DNA of 64,000 bases from Micromonospora siamensis. GTDB lineage: Bacteria; Actinomycetota; Actinomycetes; Mycobacteriales; Micromonosporaceae. Of the stretch, positions 54,451 to 63,196 are shown piece by piece. The stretch lies in assembly GCF_900090305.1 (NCBI RefSeq), contig NZ_LT607751.1:5642001-5706000 (forward strand), in the 5' to 3' direction. The position numbers and the translations under genes are program-made. The notes beneath the pieces are model-generated. The model did not search any database and had not been told where the DNA came from. It saw only the letters and a list, made by a program, of their open reading frames with translations. Numbering within the stretch: the stretch's first letter is position 1; every line of letters starts with the position of its first letter.

Positions 54451-55950
54451 ATGACGGCTGTGCATGTCCCGGGGGCCCCTGCCATCTCCGCCGGCCAGCT
54501 GGTCTCCACCAGCCCGGCCACCGGCGCCGAGGCCGGCCGGGTGCCGGTCACCGCCCCGGCCGACGTCGCCGCGGCGGTCGACCGGGCCCGGGCCGCCGGC
54601 CAGTGGTGGGCCGGGCTCGGCTTCACCGGGCGCCGCGAGCGGCTGCTGCGCTGGCGGTCCCTGCTCGCCAAGCGGATCGAGCAGCTCGCCCAGCTGGTCC
54701 ACGACGAGGGCGGCAAACCGCTCGCCGACGCGATCGTCGAGATCACCACCGCGATCGAGCACATCGACTGGGCCGCGCGCAACGCCGGCCGGGTGCTCGG
54801 CCCGCGCCGGGTCCGGTCCCGGCTGATCCTCGCCGAGTTCGCCGGCCACCTCGAATACCAGCCGTACGGGGTGATCGGCGTGATCGGCCCGTGGAACTAC
54901 CCGGTCTTCACCCCGGTCGGCTCGGCCGCGTACGCGCTGGCCGCCGGCAACGCGGTGGTCTTCAAGCCCAGCGAGTACACCCCGACCGTCGGCCAGTGGC
55001 TGGTCGACAGCTTCGCCGAGGTGACGCCGGAGCACCCGGTGTTCAGCGCCGTGCACGGGCTCGGCGACGTGGGCGCCGCGCTCTGCCGCTCGGGCGTGGA
55101 CAAGGTGGCGTTCACCGGCTCCACGGCGACGGCGAAGAAGGTGATGGCCGCCTGCGCCGAGACGCTGACCCCGGTGCTGATCGAGGCCGGCGGCAAGGAC
55201 GCGATGATCGTCGACTCCGACGCCGACCTGGACGCCGCCGCCGAGGCGTGCGTCTGGGGCGCGCTGACCAACGCCGGGCAGACCTGCATCGGCATCGAGC
55301 GGGTGTACGCGGTGGAGCCGGTCTACGACGCCTTCGTCGCCAAGGTGGTCGAGCGGGCCGGCCGGCTGACCGTGGGCGCCGAGGGCGCCGACATCGGCCC
55401 GATCACCATGCCGAGCCAGGTCGACGTGATCCGCCGGCACATCGACGACGCGCTGGCCCGCGGCGGCCGGGCGGTGCTCGGCGGGGCCGACGCCGTGCAG
55501 CCGCCGTACGTGCACCCGACCGTGCTGGTCGACGTTCCGGAGGACTCGTCGGCGGTCCGCGAGGAGACGTTCGGCCCGACGCTGACCGTCACCCGGGTCC
55601 GCGACGCCGACGAGGCCGTACGCCGGGCCAACGCCCTGTCGTACGGCCTCGGGGGTTCGGTCTTCGGTCGGGCCCGGGCGGTGGCGATCGCCCGGCGGCT
55701 GCGCTCGGGCATGGCCTCGGTCAACTCGGCGCTCACCTTCGCCGGGATGTCCACCCTGCCGTTCGGCGGGGTGGGCGACTCGGGCTTCGGGCGCATCCAC
55801 GGCGAGGACGGCCTGCGCGAGTTCGGCCGCCCCAAGGCGATCACCCGGCGGCGGGCCCGGTCGCTGCTGCCGTCGATGACCTTCGAGCGGACCCCGGCCG
55901 ACGTGGCCCGCCTGGTCAAGGCCGTCAAGCTGATGTACGGCCGGCGCTGA
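54451..55950 (+). CDS. Aldehyde dehydrogenase (succinate-semialdehyde dehydrogenase-like)
   Basis: 499 residues. Oxidises an aldehyde to the acid with NAD(P)+. Glu base in LIEAGGKDA (about 250), catalytic Cys in NAGQTCIGIE (about 282), cofactor loop FTGSTATAKKV and the GYRPY-like GVIGPWNYP. C-terminal PFGGVGDSGFGR is complete. The overall pattern is like succinate-semialdehyde or broad-range dehydrogenases; substrate is not decided. ATG 54451. It is divergent from the FHA gene with 218 bp between. Confidence 0.9.
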   Translation: MTAVHVPGAPAISAGQLVSTSPATGAEAGRVPVTAPADVAAAVDRARAAGQWWAGLGFTGRRERLLRWRSLLAKRIEQLAQLVHDEGGKPLADAIVEITTAIEHIDWAARNAGRVLGPRRVRSRLILAEFAGHLEYQPYGVIGVIGPWNYPVFTPVGSAAYALAAGNAVVFKPSEYTPTVGQWLVDSFAEVTPEHPVFSAVHGLGDVGAALCRSGVDKVAFTGSTATAKKVMAACAETLTPVLIEAGGKDAMIVDSDADLDAAAEACVWGALTNAGQTCIGIERVYAVEPVYDAFVAKVVERAGRLTVGAEGADIGPITMPSQVDVIRRHIDDALARGGRAVLGGADAVQPPYVHPTVLVDVPEDSSAVREETFGPTLTVTRVRDADEAVRRANALSYGLGGSVFGRARAVAIARRLRSGMASVNSALTFAGMSTLPFGGVGDSGFGRIHGEDGLREFGRPKAITRRRARSLLPSMTFERTPADVARLVKAVKLMYGRR

Positions 55951-56016
55951 GCCGGCGCCACTCGCTTCCCCGGCCCGGGCGGCGGCCCAGCCTCGCGGGC
56001 CGGGCCGGGCGGTGGC

Positions 56017-56676
56017 TCAGAAGAGCGTCAGCTCGTCGCGCTCGATGCCGCGCAGCTTGTCGTAGTCGACGACCACGCAGCGGATGCCCCGGTCGGTGGC
56101 GAGCACCCGGGCCTGCGGCTTGATCTCCTGCGCGGCGAACACGCCGCTCACCGGGGCGAGCAGCGGATCCCGGTTCATCAGCTCCAGGTAGCGGGTGAGC
56201 TGCTCCACGCCGTCGATCTCGCCGCGCCGCTTCACCTCGACCGCGACCGCGCCGGAGTTGGCGTCCCGGCAGAGCAGGTCGACCGGGCCGATGGCCGTCA
56301 TGTACTCCCGCCGGACCAGGGTGAAGCCCTCGCCCAGCGTGGTCGGGTTGGCCGCCAGCAACTCCTGGAGGTGCGCCTCCACGCCGTCCTTGCGCAGCCC
56401 CGGGTCGACGCCCAGCTCGTACGAGGTGTCCTGGAAGACCTCCTCCAGGGTGATCCGCAGCTCCTCGCCGGCCTTGTTCACCACCCGCCAGACGCCCGGT
56501 GCCTCCTCCAGCCGGCACGGCGGGCTCATCCAGTTCAGCGGCTTGTACGCCCGGTCGTCGGCGTGGATCGACACCGACCCGTCCGCCTTCACCATCAACA
56601 GCCGGGTGGCCGGCGGCAGGTGAGCCGAGAGCCGTCCGACGTAGTCCACCGAGCACTTCGCAATGACCAACCGCAC
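56017..56676 (-). CDS. nucS: EndoMS/NucS mismatch endonuclease
   Basis: 219 residues from GTG 56676, which gives the family N-terminus ([15 protein letters not shown]). Two-domain RecB-like nuclease acting with the beta clamp in the noncanonical mismatch repair of actinobacteria. Seen: [22 protein letters not shown] (N-terminal domain), [31 protein letters not shown] (catalytic Asp, Glu-x-Lys and Gln), and a C-terminal LTLF clamp-binding-like end. Co-occurs with MutS/MutL absence in these bacteria. Confidence 0.95.
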   Translation of the reverse strand: MRLVIAKCSVDYVGRLSAHLPPATRLLMVKADGSVSIHADDRAYKPLNWMSPPCRLEEAPGVWRVVNKAGEELRITLEEVFQDTSYELGVDPGLRKDGVEAHLQELLAANPTTLGEGFTLVRREYMTAIGPVDLLCRDANSGAVAVEVKRRGEIDGVEQLTRYLELMNRDPLLAPVSGVFAAQEIKPQARVLATDRGIRCVVVDYDKLRGIERDELTLF

Positions 56677-56747
56677 CCGACGAGGGTAGCCGAGGGGCCG
56701 GCCCGCGCCGACGAGCGGCACTGGCGCGCCGGTGCGATGCTGAGATC

Positions 56748-57365
56748 GTGCTCGAAGTCCTCACCGGCTCGGGCCTGGCCGCATCGGCCGGGCTGAACGC
56801 CTACATCCCCCTCCTCCTGATGGGCGTACTCGCCCGCTACACCGACCTGGTCGACCTGCCGAGCGGCTGGCAGTGGCTCGGCAACGGCTGGGTGATCGGC
56901 ATCCTCGCCGTGCTGCTCGCCGTCGAGGTGGTGGCCGACAAGGTGCCGGTGGTCGATCACTTCAACGACGTGCTGCAGACCGTCGTCCGGCCGACCGCCG
57001 GCGGTCTGGCCTTCGGCGCCGGCTCCACCTCGGAGACCGTCACGGTCAGCAACCCGGACACGTTCTTCTCCTCCCACCAGTGGGTGCCGGTGGTCACCGG
57101 CGTCCTCATCGCGCTCGGCGTGCACCTGCTCAAGTCGGCGGCCCGGCCGGTCATCAACGCGACCACCGCCGGTTTCGGCGCACCCGTGGCCAGCACCGCC
57201 GAGGACGCGACCAGCGCGGTGATGTCGGTGGTGGCGATCCTGCTGCCGGTGCTGGTGCTGGTCTTCCTGGTCGGGCTGGTCGGCTTCCTCTTCTGGTGCC
57301 TGCGGCGGCGCAAGGACCGGCAGCGGGAGCGGGCGGCTGCTCGGTCGGCTGGGTTCCGGGTCTGA
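56748..57365 (+). CDS. DUF4126 membrane protein
   Basis: 205 residues from GTG 56748. About five hydrophobic segments, with [20 protein letters not shown] and [12 protein letters not shown] as DUF4126 hallmarks. A basic Arg-rich tail ends the protein. The family is unassigned, inner-membrane, broadly found in actinobacteria. It starts 71 bp from the divergent nucS start and shares a terminator with the converging lysozyme-like gene. Confidence 0.88.
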   Translation: MLEVLTGSGLAASAGLNAYIPLLLMGVLARYTDLVDLPSGWQWLGNGWVIGILAVLLAVEVVADKVPVVDHFNDVLQTVVRPTAGGLAFGAGSTSETVTVSNPDTFFSSHQWVPVVTGVLIALGVHLLKSAARPVINATTAGFGAPVASTAEDATSAVMSVVAILLPVLVLVFLVGLVGFLFWCLRRRKDRQRERAAARSAGFRV

Positions 57366-57381
57366 TCCTTGCTGGATGCGC

Positions 57382-57415
57382 CGCTGGCCGGCACCCGTCA
57401 GGGTGCCGGCCAGCG
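57382..57415. terminator. Bidirectional terminator
   Basis: Perfect 15 bp stem CGCTGGCCGGCACCC (57382-57396) with GGGTGCCGGCCAGCG (57401-57415), GTCA loop, between the convergent DUF4126 and lysozyme-like genes. Confidence 0.92.
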
Positions 57416-57434
57416 TGTCGTTCAGGTCTTCGGG

Positions 57435-58016
57435 TCAGTTGTTCCAGTGCTGGGCGACCAGGTCGGCGGCCTGCTGCTCCCACTGCGCGTACGCATCCGG
57501 GTAGGCCGACACCTGCACGGTCTGCGCGGCGTCGGTCAGCGGCATGTCCTGCCACCCGTCGACCTGCTTCAGACCCTTCAGGAACGCCAGGGTGGAGTAC
57601 TCGGGGTCGGTGATCTGCTCAGGCGTTCCCCAACCCGAGCTCGGGCGCTGCTGGAACAGGCCCAGCGAGTCGTGGTCGTTGCGGTCGCCCAGGTGGCCCA
57701 GGTTCTCCAACTTCGACTCCTGCAGGCTGGTGGCGATCGAGACCACGGCGGCCCGCTCCGGGAGACCGGCCTTCTTCGTCGCGGCGATGATCGCCTTCAC
57801 ATTGCCGGTCTGCTCGTCGTTCAGATCGATGTGCGACTGGGTGCCCTGCACGCCGTGCGGAATCAGCTTGCCGGCGTCCGGCTTGTCGGCCTGCACCGCC
57901 ACCGCGTTGCCGTGCACCGGCTCAGCCGCGTGAGCGGCGACCGGACCGGCGAACACACCACCGGTGAAAGCAAGACCAGCAATACCCAGCACACTCTTGG
58001 TCAGCATCTTGTTCAT
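57435..58016 (-). CDS. Secreted lysozyme-like (transglycosylase-fold) protein
   Basis: 193 residues from ATG 58016 (GAGGAG at 8 nt). Signal peptide at about 1-30 (LGIAGLAFTGGVFAGPVAAHAAEP). Mature part (about 70-193) is a compact lysozyme-like domain: AAVVSIATSLQESKLENLGH (candidate catalytic Glu), DHDSLGLFQQRPSSGWG and DPEYSTLAFLKGL. This is the short stand-alone form of a domain found in actinobacterial cell-wall hydrolases. The 885 bp upstream gap is repeat-rich; a riboswitch such as the c-di-AMP class was looked for but not recognised. Confidence 0.85.
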   Translation of the reverse strand: MNKMLTKSVLGIAGLAFTGGVFAGPVAAHAAEPVHGNAVAVQADKPDAGKLIPHGVQGTQSHIDLNDEQTGNVKAIIAATKKAGLPERAAVVSIATSLQESKLENLGHLGDRNDHDSLGLFQQRPSSGWGTPEQITDPEYSTLAFLKGLKQVDGWQDMPLTDAAQTVQVSAYPDAYAQWEQQAADLVAQHWNN

Positions 58017-58204
58017 GACGAAGCTCCTCGGGGGTCGGCACGCCACCCGATGGGGGTCGGGTGACGGGCAAGCACCACGTCAGGCGCTCAGACAAGGGGG
58101 AAAGTCTTTGGTGTCTCGCACGGCCGCGGACCCGTGGGCTCGTCGCGACCGATCTCCTGCCGGCCATCCCCGAAGCGCGAGGGCTCGTGATGGCGGCGGA
58201 CCAT

Positions 58205-58313
58205 GTGTAACGACCCCCGACCCGGGATCATTCCGGGGCCAGGCACCGGCTCTTCGGGATCGGGGCTGGCAGCGGGGGTCCTGCTGCGGTCGTCCAGAGG
58301 GTGTAACGACCCC
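58205..58313. repeat. 13 bp direct repeat, 96 bp apart
   Basis: GTGTAACGACCCC occurs at 58205-58217 and 58301-58313. The context (upstream of the lysozyme-like gene on its strand as GGGGTCGTTACAC) suggests a repeated regulatory site or an element unit. Confidence 0.6.
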
Positions 58314-58443
58314 GGCCCGGCCGCCATTCCACCGCCCGGATGCCGCCCGTCACACGCCGAGACCGGACATAACCCCCCACAGCACCCCGCCGCCCCCATG
58401 CCGCCCGGCGGACCAGGGCACGCAGGTGCCCCGAACGCACGGG

Positions 58444-58500
58444 GACACCGAGAGACCGAGACGCCGAGACACCGCGACACCGAGGCACCGAGGCACCGAC
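58444..58500. repeat. Degenerate 9 bp tandem repeat
   Basis: Six to seven imperfect units related to GACACCGAG (also GACGCCGAG, GGCACCGAG). Low-complexity, function unknown. Confidence 0.7.
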
Positions 58501-58519
58501 AGGTGCACGCCACCGGCCG

Positions 58520-58606
58520 CTACCGACTTGAGGGCCCAGACGACTCATCCGAGAAGCCCGGGACACCGAACGGCCCGGCGAGTCGTCCACGCTCTCAAGT
58601 CCGTAG
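58520..58606. repeat. Inverted pair of a 27 bp dispersed element
   Basis: 58520-58546 begins CTACCGACTTGAGGGC and ends GACGACTC; 58580-58606 is its reverse complement at 22 of 27 positions (CTACGGACTTGAGAGC read on the minus strand). The intervening 33 bp would be a loop. Each copy also matches 34654-34680 at 22/27, so the element is dispersed. Confidence 0.6.
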
Positions 58607-58722
58607 GCGGGTCGAGGAACGTCCGCAGGCGCGCCGCGGCGACCGGCGACACCGTAGGGCAGGCGGCGACGGCAGGCGCGCAGCGACAGGCGGCGGCGAC
58701 AGGCGGCGGCGAGTGGCCGTGA

Positions 58723-58773
58723 GTGGAACGTCATGGTTGTCACAAGCGTCCGGAGACAGCCATGGCGTTCCAC
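58723..58773. repeat. 19 bp inverted repeat (hairpin)
   Basis: GTGGAACGTCATGGTTGTC (58723-58741) and GACAGCCATGGCGTTCCAC (58755-58773) pair at 17/19 positions on the DNA and at 19/19 with two G-U wobbles in the plus-strand RNA. Loop of 13 nt. It lies 128 bp before the DUF1540 gene. Confidence 0.75.
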
Positions 58774-58901
58774 CCAGCGCCAGCAGGTCCGCGTATACGG
58801 GGTGGCAGTGGATCGCTCAGCGGGGTGAGGGATGCCGGAACGGCGGCGGGGAAACCTCCCAGATGCCTAACATCGGGACAAAAGCCTAGAGGGAGGTCGC
58901 C

Positions 58902-59198
58902 GTGACCGCAGCGATGGAGATGCCCCGGGTACAGGAGTGCGTGGCGACCTCCTGCGCCTACAACCAGACCAACGCCTGCCACGCCTTCGCGATCACCATC
59001 GGCAGCAGCGATCACGCGCACTGCCACACGTTCATCGACATGCCGGTGCGCGGCGGCATCGAGACCCTGGTGGCCCAGGTCGGGGCCTGCCAGCGGTCGG
59101 ACTGCCGGCACAACTCGGAACTGGAGTGCCACGCCCCGTCGATCCGGGTCGGTCCGGACAACGACGGCGCGGACTGCATGACCTACGCCGCCCGCTGA
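58902..59198 (+). CDS. Two-repeat DUF1540 cysteine-rich protein
   Basis: 98 residues from GTG 58902 with GAGGGAGG at 5 nt. Two DUF1540-like repeats: VQECVATSCAYNQTNACHAF with a distal C, then GACQRSDCRHNSELECHAPS and the last Cys in DCMTYAAR. Eight or more cysteines plus histidines suggest metal binding. Small cytosolic proteins of this family are common in actinobacteria and clostridia; function unknown. Confidence 0.87.
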   Translation: MTAAMEMPRVQECVATSCAYNQTNACHAFAITIGSSDHAHCHTFIDMPVRGGIETLVAQVGACQRSDCRHNSELECHAPSIRVGPDNDGADCMTYAAR

Positions 59199-59310
59199 CC
59201 CCGTCCCGCCCGCCGCCGAGGCCGACCGCACGCCGGGTCAGGGCCGGGGACCGGCCGGACCAGGACCACGGCCGAAGCACAACCAGGACCGAGCCGGACC
59301 AGGACCCGGA

Positions 59311-61317
59311 TCAGGTCAGGGCGTTGGCCTCGCGGATGACCGTGACCAGCTCGTCGATGATGCCGGTGAGGGCGAAGTCGCGCGGGGTGAAGACGCGGGC
59401 CACGCCGGCGGCGCGGAGGGTCTGGGCGTCGGCGGTGGGGATGATGCCGCCGACGACGACGGGCAGGTCGGGGCGGCCGGCGGCGCGCAGCCCGTCCAGC
59501 ACCGCCGGCACGGCGGCCAGGTGCGAGCCGGAGAGCACGGAGAGGCCGACCAGGTCGACGTCCTCCTCCACGGCGGCGGCCACGATCTGCCCGGCGGTCA
59601 GCCGGATGCCCTGGTAGACCACCTCGAAGCCGGCGTCGCGGGCGCGTACCGCGATCTGCTCGGCGCCGTTGGAGTGGCCGTCCAGGCCGGGCTTGCCGAC
59701 CAGCAGGCGCAGCCGGCCGCTGCCCAGTTCGCGGGCGGTGGCGGCGACCCGCTCGCGGACCCCCGCGAGCGAAGCGTCGCCGCCGGCGCCGGCCGCGCCG
59801 GTCAGCCCGGTGGGGGCCCGGTACTCGCCGAAGACCTGGCGCAGCGCGCCGGCCCACTCGCCGGTGGTGACCCCGGCCCGCACGCACTCGAGCGTCGCGT
59901 CCATCAGGTTCGCGGTGGTCGCGGCCTCCTTGCGGAGCCGGGTCAGTGCCGCGTCGACCGCCGCGTCGTCCCGGCCGGCCCGCCATTCGCGTACGGAGGT
60001 GGCGGCGGCTTCCTCGACGGCCGGGTCGACCTGCTCGATGGCCTCGGCGCCGGCCGCGGTCAGCGGCGACGGCTCGGTCTCGGTGAACCGGTTGACGCCG
60101 ACCACCACGTCGGTGCCGGCCTCCATCCGGCGGCGTCGTTCGGCCAGCGAGGCGACCAGGGCGCTCTTGAGGTAGCCGGTCTCCACGGCGGCCACCACGC
60201 CGCCCATCTCCAGCACCTTCTCCAGCTCGGCACGCGCACCGGTGACGATCCCGTCGACCAGTGCGGTCATCACGCGCGAGCCCTCGAAGAGGTCGGGGTA
60301 TTCGAGCAGGTCCGACTCGTACGCCAGGACCTGCTGCATCCGCAGCGACCACTGCTGGTCCCAGGGGCGGGGCAGGCCGAGCGCCTCGTTCCAGGCGGGC
60401 AGCTGCACGGCGCGGGCCCGGGCGTCCCGGGAGAACGTCACGCCGAGCATCTCCAGCACGATCCGCTGGATGTTGTTCTCCGGTTGGGCCTCGGTCAGGC
60501 CGAGCGAGTTGACCTGCACGCCGTACCGGAAGCGGCGTTGCTTCGGGTTCTGCACGCCGTAGCGCTCGCGGGTGATCTCGTCCCAGAGCGCACCGAAGGC
60601 GCGCATCTTGGCGCTCTCCTCGACGAAGCGCACGCCGGCGTTGACGAAGAAGGAGATCCGCTGCACCACGTCGCCCATCCGCTCGGCGGGCACCTGGCCG
60701 GAGTCGCGTACCGCGTCGAGGACGGCGACGGCGGTGGCCAGGGCGAAGCCGACCTCCTGCACCGGCGTCGCGCCGGCCTCCTGGAGGTGGTACGAGCAGA
60801 TGTTCACCGGGTTCCACCGGGGCATCTCGCGCAGCGTGTACGCGATGACGTCGGCGGTGAGCCGCAGCGACGCCGCGGGCGGGAAGATGTACGTCCCCCG
60901 GGACAGGTACTCCTTGATGATGTCGTTCTGGGTGGTGCCGGCGCAGCGGGTGAGTTCGGCGCCCTGCTCGACGGCGACCGTGCCGTAGAGGCCGAGCAGC
61001 CACATCGCCGGCGCGTTGATCGTCATGGACGTGTTGCCCTCGGCGAGCGGGATGCCGTCGAAGAGGGCGCGCATGTCCCCCAGGTGCGCCACCGGCACCC
61101 CGACCCGGCCGACCTCGCCGGTGGCGAGTTCGTGGTCGGGGTCGTACCCGGTCTGGGTGGGCAGGTCGAAGGCGACCGACAGGCCGGTCTGTCCCTTGGC
61201 CAGGTTGCGCCGGAAGAGCGCGTTGGTGGCCGCGGCGGAGGAGTGCCCGGCGTACGTGCGCATCACCCAGGGGCGGTCGCGCTCCGGCAGCCGGCCCTGG
61301 AGTGCCTTCTCGTCCAT
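59311..61317 (-). CDS. ecm: (2R)-Ethylmalonyl-CoA mutase
   Basis: 668 residues. B12-dependent mutase converting ethylmalonyl-CoA to methylsuccinyl-CoA, following CCR and epimerase in the ethylmalonyl-CoA pathway. One-chain enzyme: catalytic domain (1-530) with RTYAGHSSAAATN (AGHS distinguishes it from methylmalonyl-CoA mutase AGFS) and SYHLQEAGATPVQE, and a C-terminal B12 domain (about 540-668) with GLDGHSNGAEQ (D-x-H-x-x-G) and the base-off pocket GLSVLSGSH. ATG 61317 is taken; the candidate operator lies 14 bp upstream. MeaB at 40602 is a probable chaperone. Confidence 0.93.
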   Translation of the reverse strand: MDEKALQGRLPERDRPWVMRTYAGHSSAAATNALFRRNLAKGQTGLSVAFDLPTQTGYDPDHELATGEVGRVGVPVAHLGDMRALFDGIPLAEGNTSMTINAPAMWLLGLYGTVAVEQGAELTRCAGTTQNDIIKEYLSRGTYIFPPAASLRLTADVIAYTLREMPRWNPVNICSYHLQEAGATPVQEVGFALATAVAVLDAVRDSGQVPAERMGDVVQRISFFVNAGVRFVEESAKMRAFGALWDEITRERYGVQNPKQRRFRYGVQVNSLGLTEAQPENNIQRIVLEMLGVTFSRDARARAVQLPAWNEALGLPRPWDQQWSLRMQQVLAYESDLLEYPDLFEGSRVMTALVDGIVTGARAELEKVLEMGGVVAAVETGYLKSALVASLAERRRRMEAGTDVVVGVNRFTETEPSPLTAAGAEAIEQVDPAVEEAAATSVREWRAGRDDAAVDAALTRLRKEAATTANLMDATLECVRAGVTTGEWAGALRQVFGEYRAPTGLTGAAGAGGDASLAGVRERVAATARELGSGRLRLLVGKPGLDGHSNGAEQIAVRARDAGFEVVYQGIRLTAGQIVAAAVEEDVDLVGLSVLSGSHLAAVPAVLDGLRAAGRPDLPVVVGGIIPTADAQTLRAAGVARVFTPRDFALTGIIDELVTVIREANALT

Positions 61318-61331
61318 GGCCGGAGTCTAAG

Positions 61332-61345
61332 TTACCGTTCAGTAA
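61332..61345. promoter_or_regulatory. Candidate operator upstream of ecm, shared with ccr
   Basis: TTACCGTTCAGTAA, 14 bp before the ecm start on the minus strand, near-palindromic (TTACCG / CAGTAA arms). The 13 bases TACCGTTCAGTAA are identical to those at 43581-43593 upstream of ccr. Confidence 0.6.
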
Positions 61346-61468
61346 AACGGGCTGTGGAAAACCACACAGGTCCATGGCACGACCCGCCGGGCGCGGCGGC
61401 TGGCATATGGCCGACACCACCACACCCCGGGCCGCGCCGCCCGGCCCCCGGGCCGCACACTTGACGGC

Positions 61469-62314
61469 ATGGATGACCAGCTCGCGATCTCCGTACGGGG
61501 ACTGCGCAAGGCGTACGGCGACAACCTCGCGGTGGCGGGGGTCGACCTCGACGTCCACCGGGGCGAGGTGTTCGCGCTGCTCGGCCCGAACGGCGCCGGC
61601 AAGACCACCACGGTGGAGATCCTGGAGGGCTACCGGCGGCGGGACGCGGGCGAGGTCTCGGTGCTGGGCAGCGACCCCGGCTCGCCGGCCGCCGACTGGC
61701 GCTCCCGGGTCGGGATCGTGCTCCAGGGCACCGGCGAGTTCGACGAGCTGACCGTCGGCGAGGTGGTCCGGCACTTCTCCGGCTTCTATCCCGACGCCGA
61801 CGACCCGGACAAGGTCGTCGAGCGGGTCGGGCTGGGCGCCAAGGCGAAGGCCCGTACGCACACCCTCTCCGGTGGGCAGAAGCGCCGCCTGGACGTGGCG
61901 TTGGGCATCATCGGCCGCCCCGAGCTGCTCTTCCTCGACGAGCCGACCACCGGCTTCGACCCGGAGGCCCGCCGCGAGTTCTGGGAGCTGATCCGGGACC
62001 TGGCCGCCGCCGGCACCACCATCGTGCTCACCACGCACTACCTGGACGAGGCGGAGGCGCTCGCCGACCGGGTGGGCGTGATCGCCGGCGGCCGGCTGGT
62101 CGAGGTGGCCCCGCCGAACCAGCTGGGCGACCGGCAGGAGGCCCTGGCCACGGTCTCCTGGCGTACCCCGGACGGGACGTCGGAGAGCGCGCAGAGCGCG
62201 ACGCCGACGGCGCTGGTGGCGGAGCTGGCCGCGCGGTTCGGCGGCGAGGTCCCCGGCCTCACGGTGACCCGGCCGACCCTGGAAGACGTCTACCTGCGGA
62301 TGATCGGACACTGA
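61469..62314 (+). CDS. ABC transporter ATP-binding protein (ABC-2 exporter type)
   Basis: 281 residues. Nucleotide-binding domain with Walker A GPNGAGKTT (about 39-47), signature LSGGQKRRLDVALG, Walker B LLFLDEPTTGFDP and the switch His in TTHYLDEAE; a ~60-residue C-terminal extension. The gene stop overlaps the permease ATG by one base, so both are co-translated. Typical of drug or lipid exporter pairs; substrate unknown. Confidence 0.94.
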   Translation: MDDQLAISVRGLRKAYGDNLAVAGVDLDVHRGEVFALLGPNGAGKTTTVEILEGYRRRDAGEVSVLGSDPGSPAADWRSRVGIVLQGTGEFDELTVGEVVRHFSGFYPDADDPDKVVERVGLGAKAKARTHTLSGGQKRRLDVALGIIGRPELLFLDEPTTGFDPEARREFWELIRDLAAAGTTIVLTTHYLDEAEALADRVGVIAGGRLVEVAPPNQLGDRQEALATVSWRTPDGTSESAQSATPTALVAELAARFGGEVPGLTVTRPTLEDVYLRMIGH

Positions 62315-63162
62315 TGACGACCACGACGAAGTCGACGGCCCCGGTCGCCGCCGCCCCCGGTGCCCGACGGCTCGGCTCGGGCGCCCTCGCCCTGCGGCAG
62401 GGCCGGCTGGAGATCACCCAGTTCCTGCGCAGCCGGGAGTCCGTCGTGTTCACGATGGGCTTCCCGATCATCATGATCCTGATCTTCGCCTCGATCTTCA
62501 GCGGCGAGATCGGCGGCGGGGTGAAGTTCACCCAGTACTTCATCACCGGCATGATCGCCACCGGCCTGATGACGGTGAGCTTCCAGAACCTGGGCATCTG
62601 GATCCCGATCGAACGGGACCGGGGCGTGCTCAAGCGCTACCGGGGCACCCCGATGCCGAAGTGGGTCTGGTTCGCCGGCAAGGTGCTCATGGTGGTGGCG
62701 ATCGGCGTCGCCGAGACCGCCCTGCTGCTGGCCGTCGCGGTGGCGCTGTTCGACCTGGCGCTGCCCGACACCGCCGCGAAGTGGCTCACCTTCGGGTGGG
62801 TGTCCGTGCTCGGCGTCACCGCCTGCACCCTGTGCGGCATCGCCATCTCCTCGCTGGCCCGCACCGCGCGCAGTGGCTCGGCCGTGGTCACCCCGGTCAG
62901 CCTGGTGCTCCAGTTCATCTCCGGGGTGTTCTTCGTCTTCACCGAGCTGCCGAGCTGGATGCAGCAGGTCGCGGCGCTCTTCCCGCTGAAGTGGATGTGC
63001 CAGGGCCTGCGGGCGGTGTTCCTGCCGGAGAGCTTCGGCGCGCAGGAGCCCGGCGGCTCGTTCGAGCTGGGCCGGGTCGCCCTGGTGCTGGCGCTCTGGT
63101 GCGTGATCGGCCTGGTCCTCTGCCTCACCACCTTCCGCTGGACCACCAAGCGCGACGGCTGA
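62314..63162 (+). CDS. ABC-2 type transporter permease
   Basis: 282 residues, about six transmembrane helices, with the ABC-2 layout: SREGVVFTMGFPIIMILIF-like first helix after a cytoplasmic start, a coupling RDRGVLKRYRGTPMPK segment, and the C-terminal GVFFVFTELPSWMQ loop before the last helices. It pairs with the preceding ATPase as a homodimeric exporter. No regulator gene adjoins. Confidence 0.92.
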   Translation: MTTTTKSTAPVAAAPGARRLGSGALALRQGRLEITQFLRSRESVVFTMGFPIIMILIFASIFSGEIGGGVKFTQYFITGMIATGLMTVSFQNLGIWIPIERDRGVLKRYRGTPMPKWVWFAGKVLMVVAIGVAETALLLAVAVALFDLALPDTAAKWLTFGWVSVLGVTACTLCGIAISSLARTARSGSAVVTPVSLVLQFISGVFFVFTELPSWMQQVAALFPLKWMCQGLRAVFLPESFGAQEPGGSFELGRVALVLALWCVIGLVLCLTTFRWTTKRDG

Positions 63163-63196
63163 GGTACCGGGCCAGGGCGGATGGCAGACTCGCCGC

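Larger units (their letters stand above)
58017..58901. other. 885 bp repeat-rich non-coding region
   Basis: No open frame here is convincing. It holds two copies of a 13 bp direct repeat, a degenerate 9 bp tandem array, two inverted copies of a 27 bp element also found at 34654, a 19 bp hairpin and the promoters of the two divergent genes. Each is listed separately. Confidence 0.7.

Noticed and set aside
58017..58301. Possible c-di-AMP (ydaO) riboswitch upstream of the lysozyme-like gene
   Set aside because: Cell-wall hydrolases of actinobacteria often have one, but the conserved sequence blocks could not be found in this leader.
58205..58606. CRISPR array
   Set aside because: Repeats are few, of mixed lengths, inverted and lack regular spacers; no cas genes in the window.
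59183..62311. Minus-strand 1,042-codon frame through the ABC transporter and ecm
   Set aside because: It runs antisense to the ABC ATPase gene and out of frame with the mutase; protein composition is Arg/Gly/Pro-rich noise.
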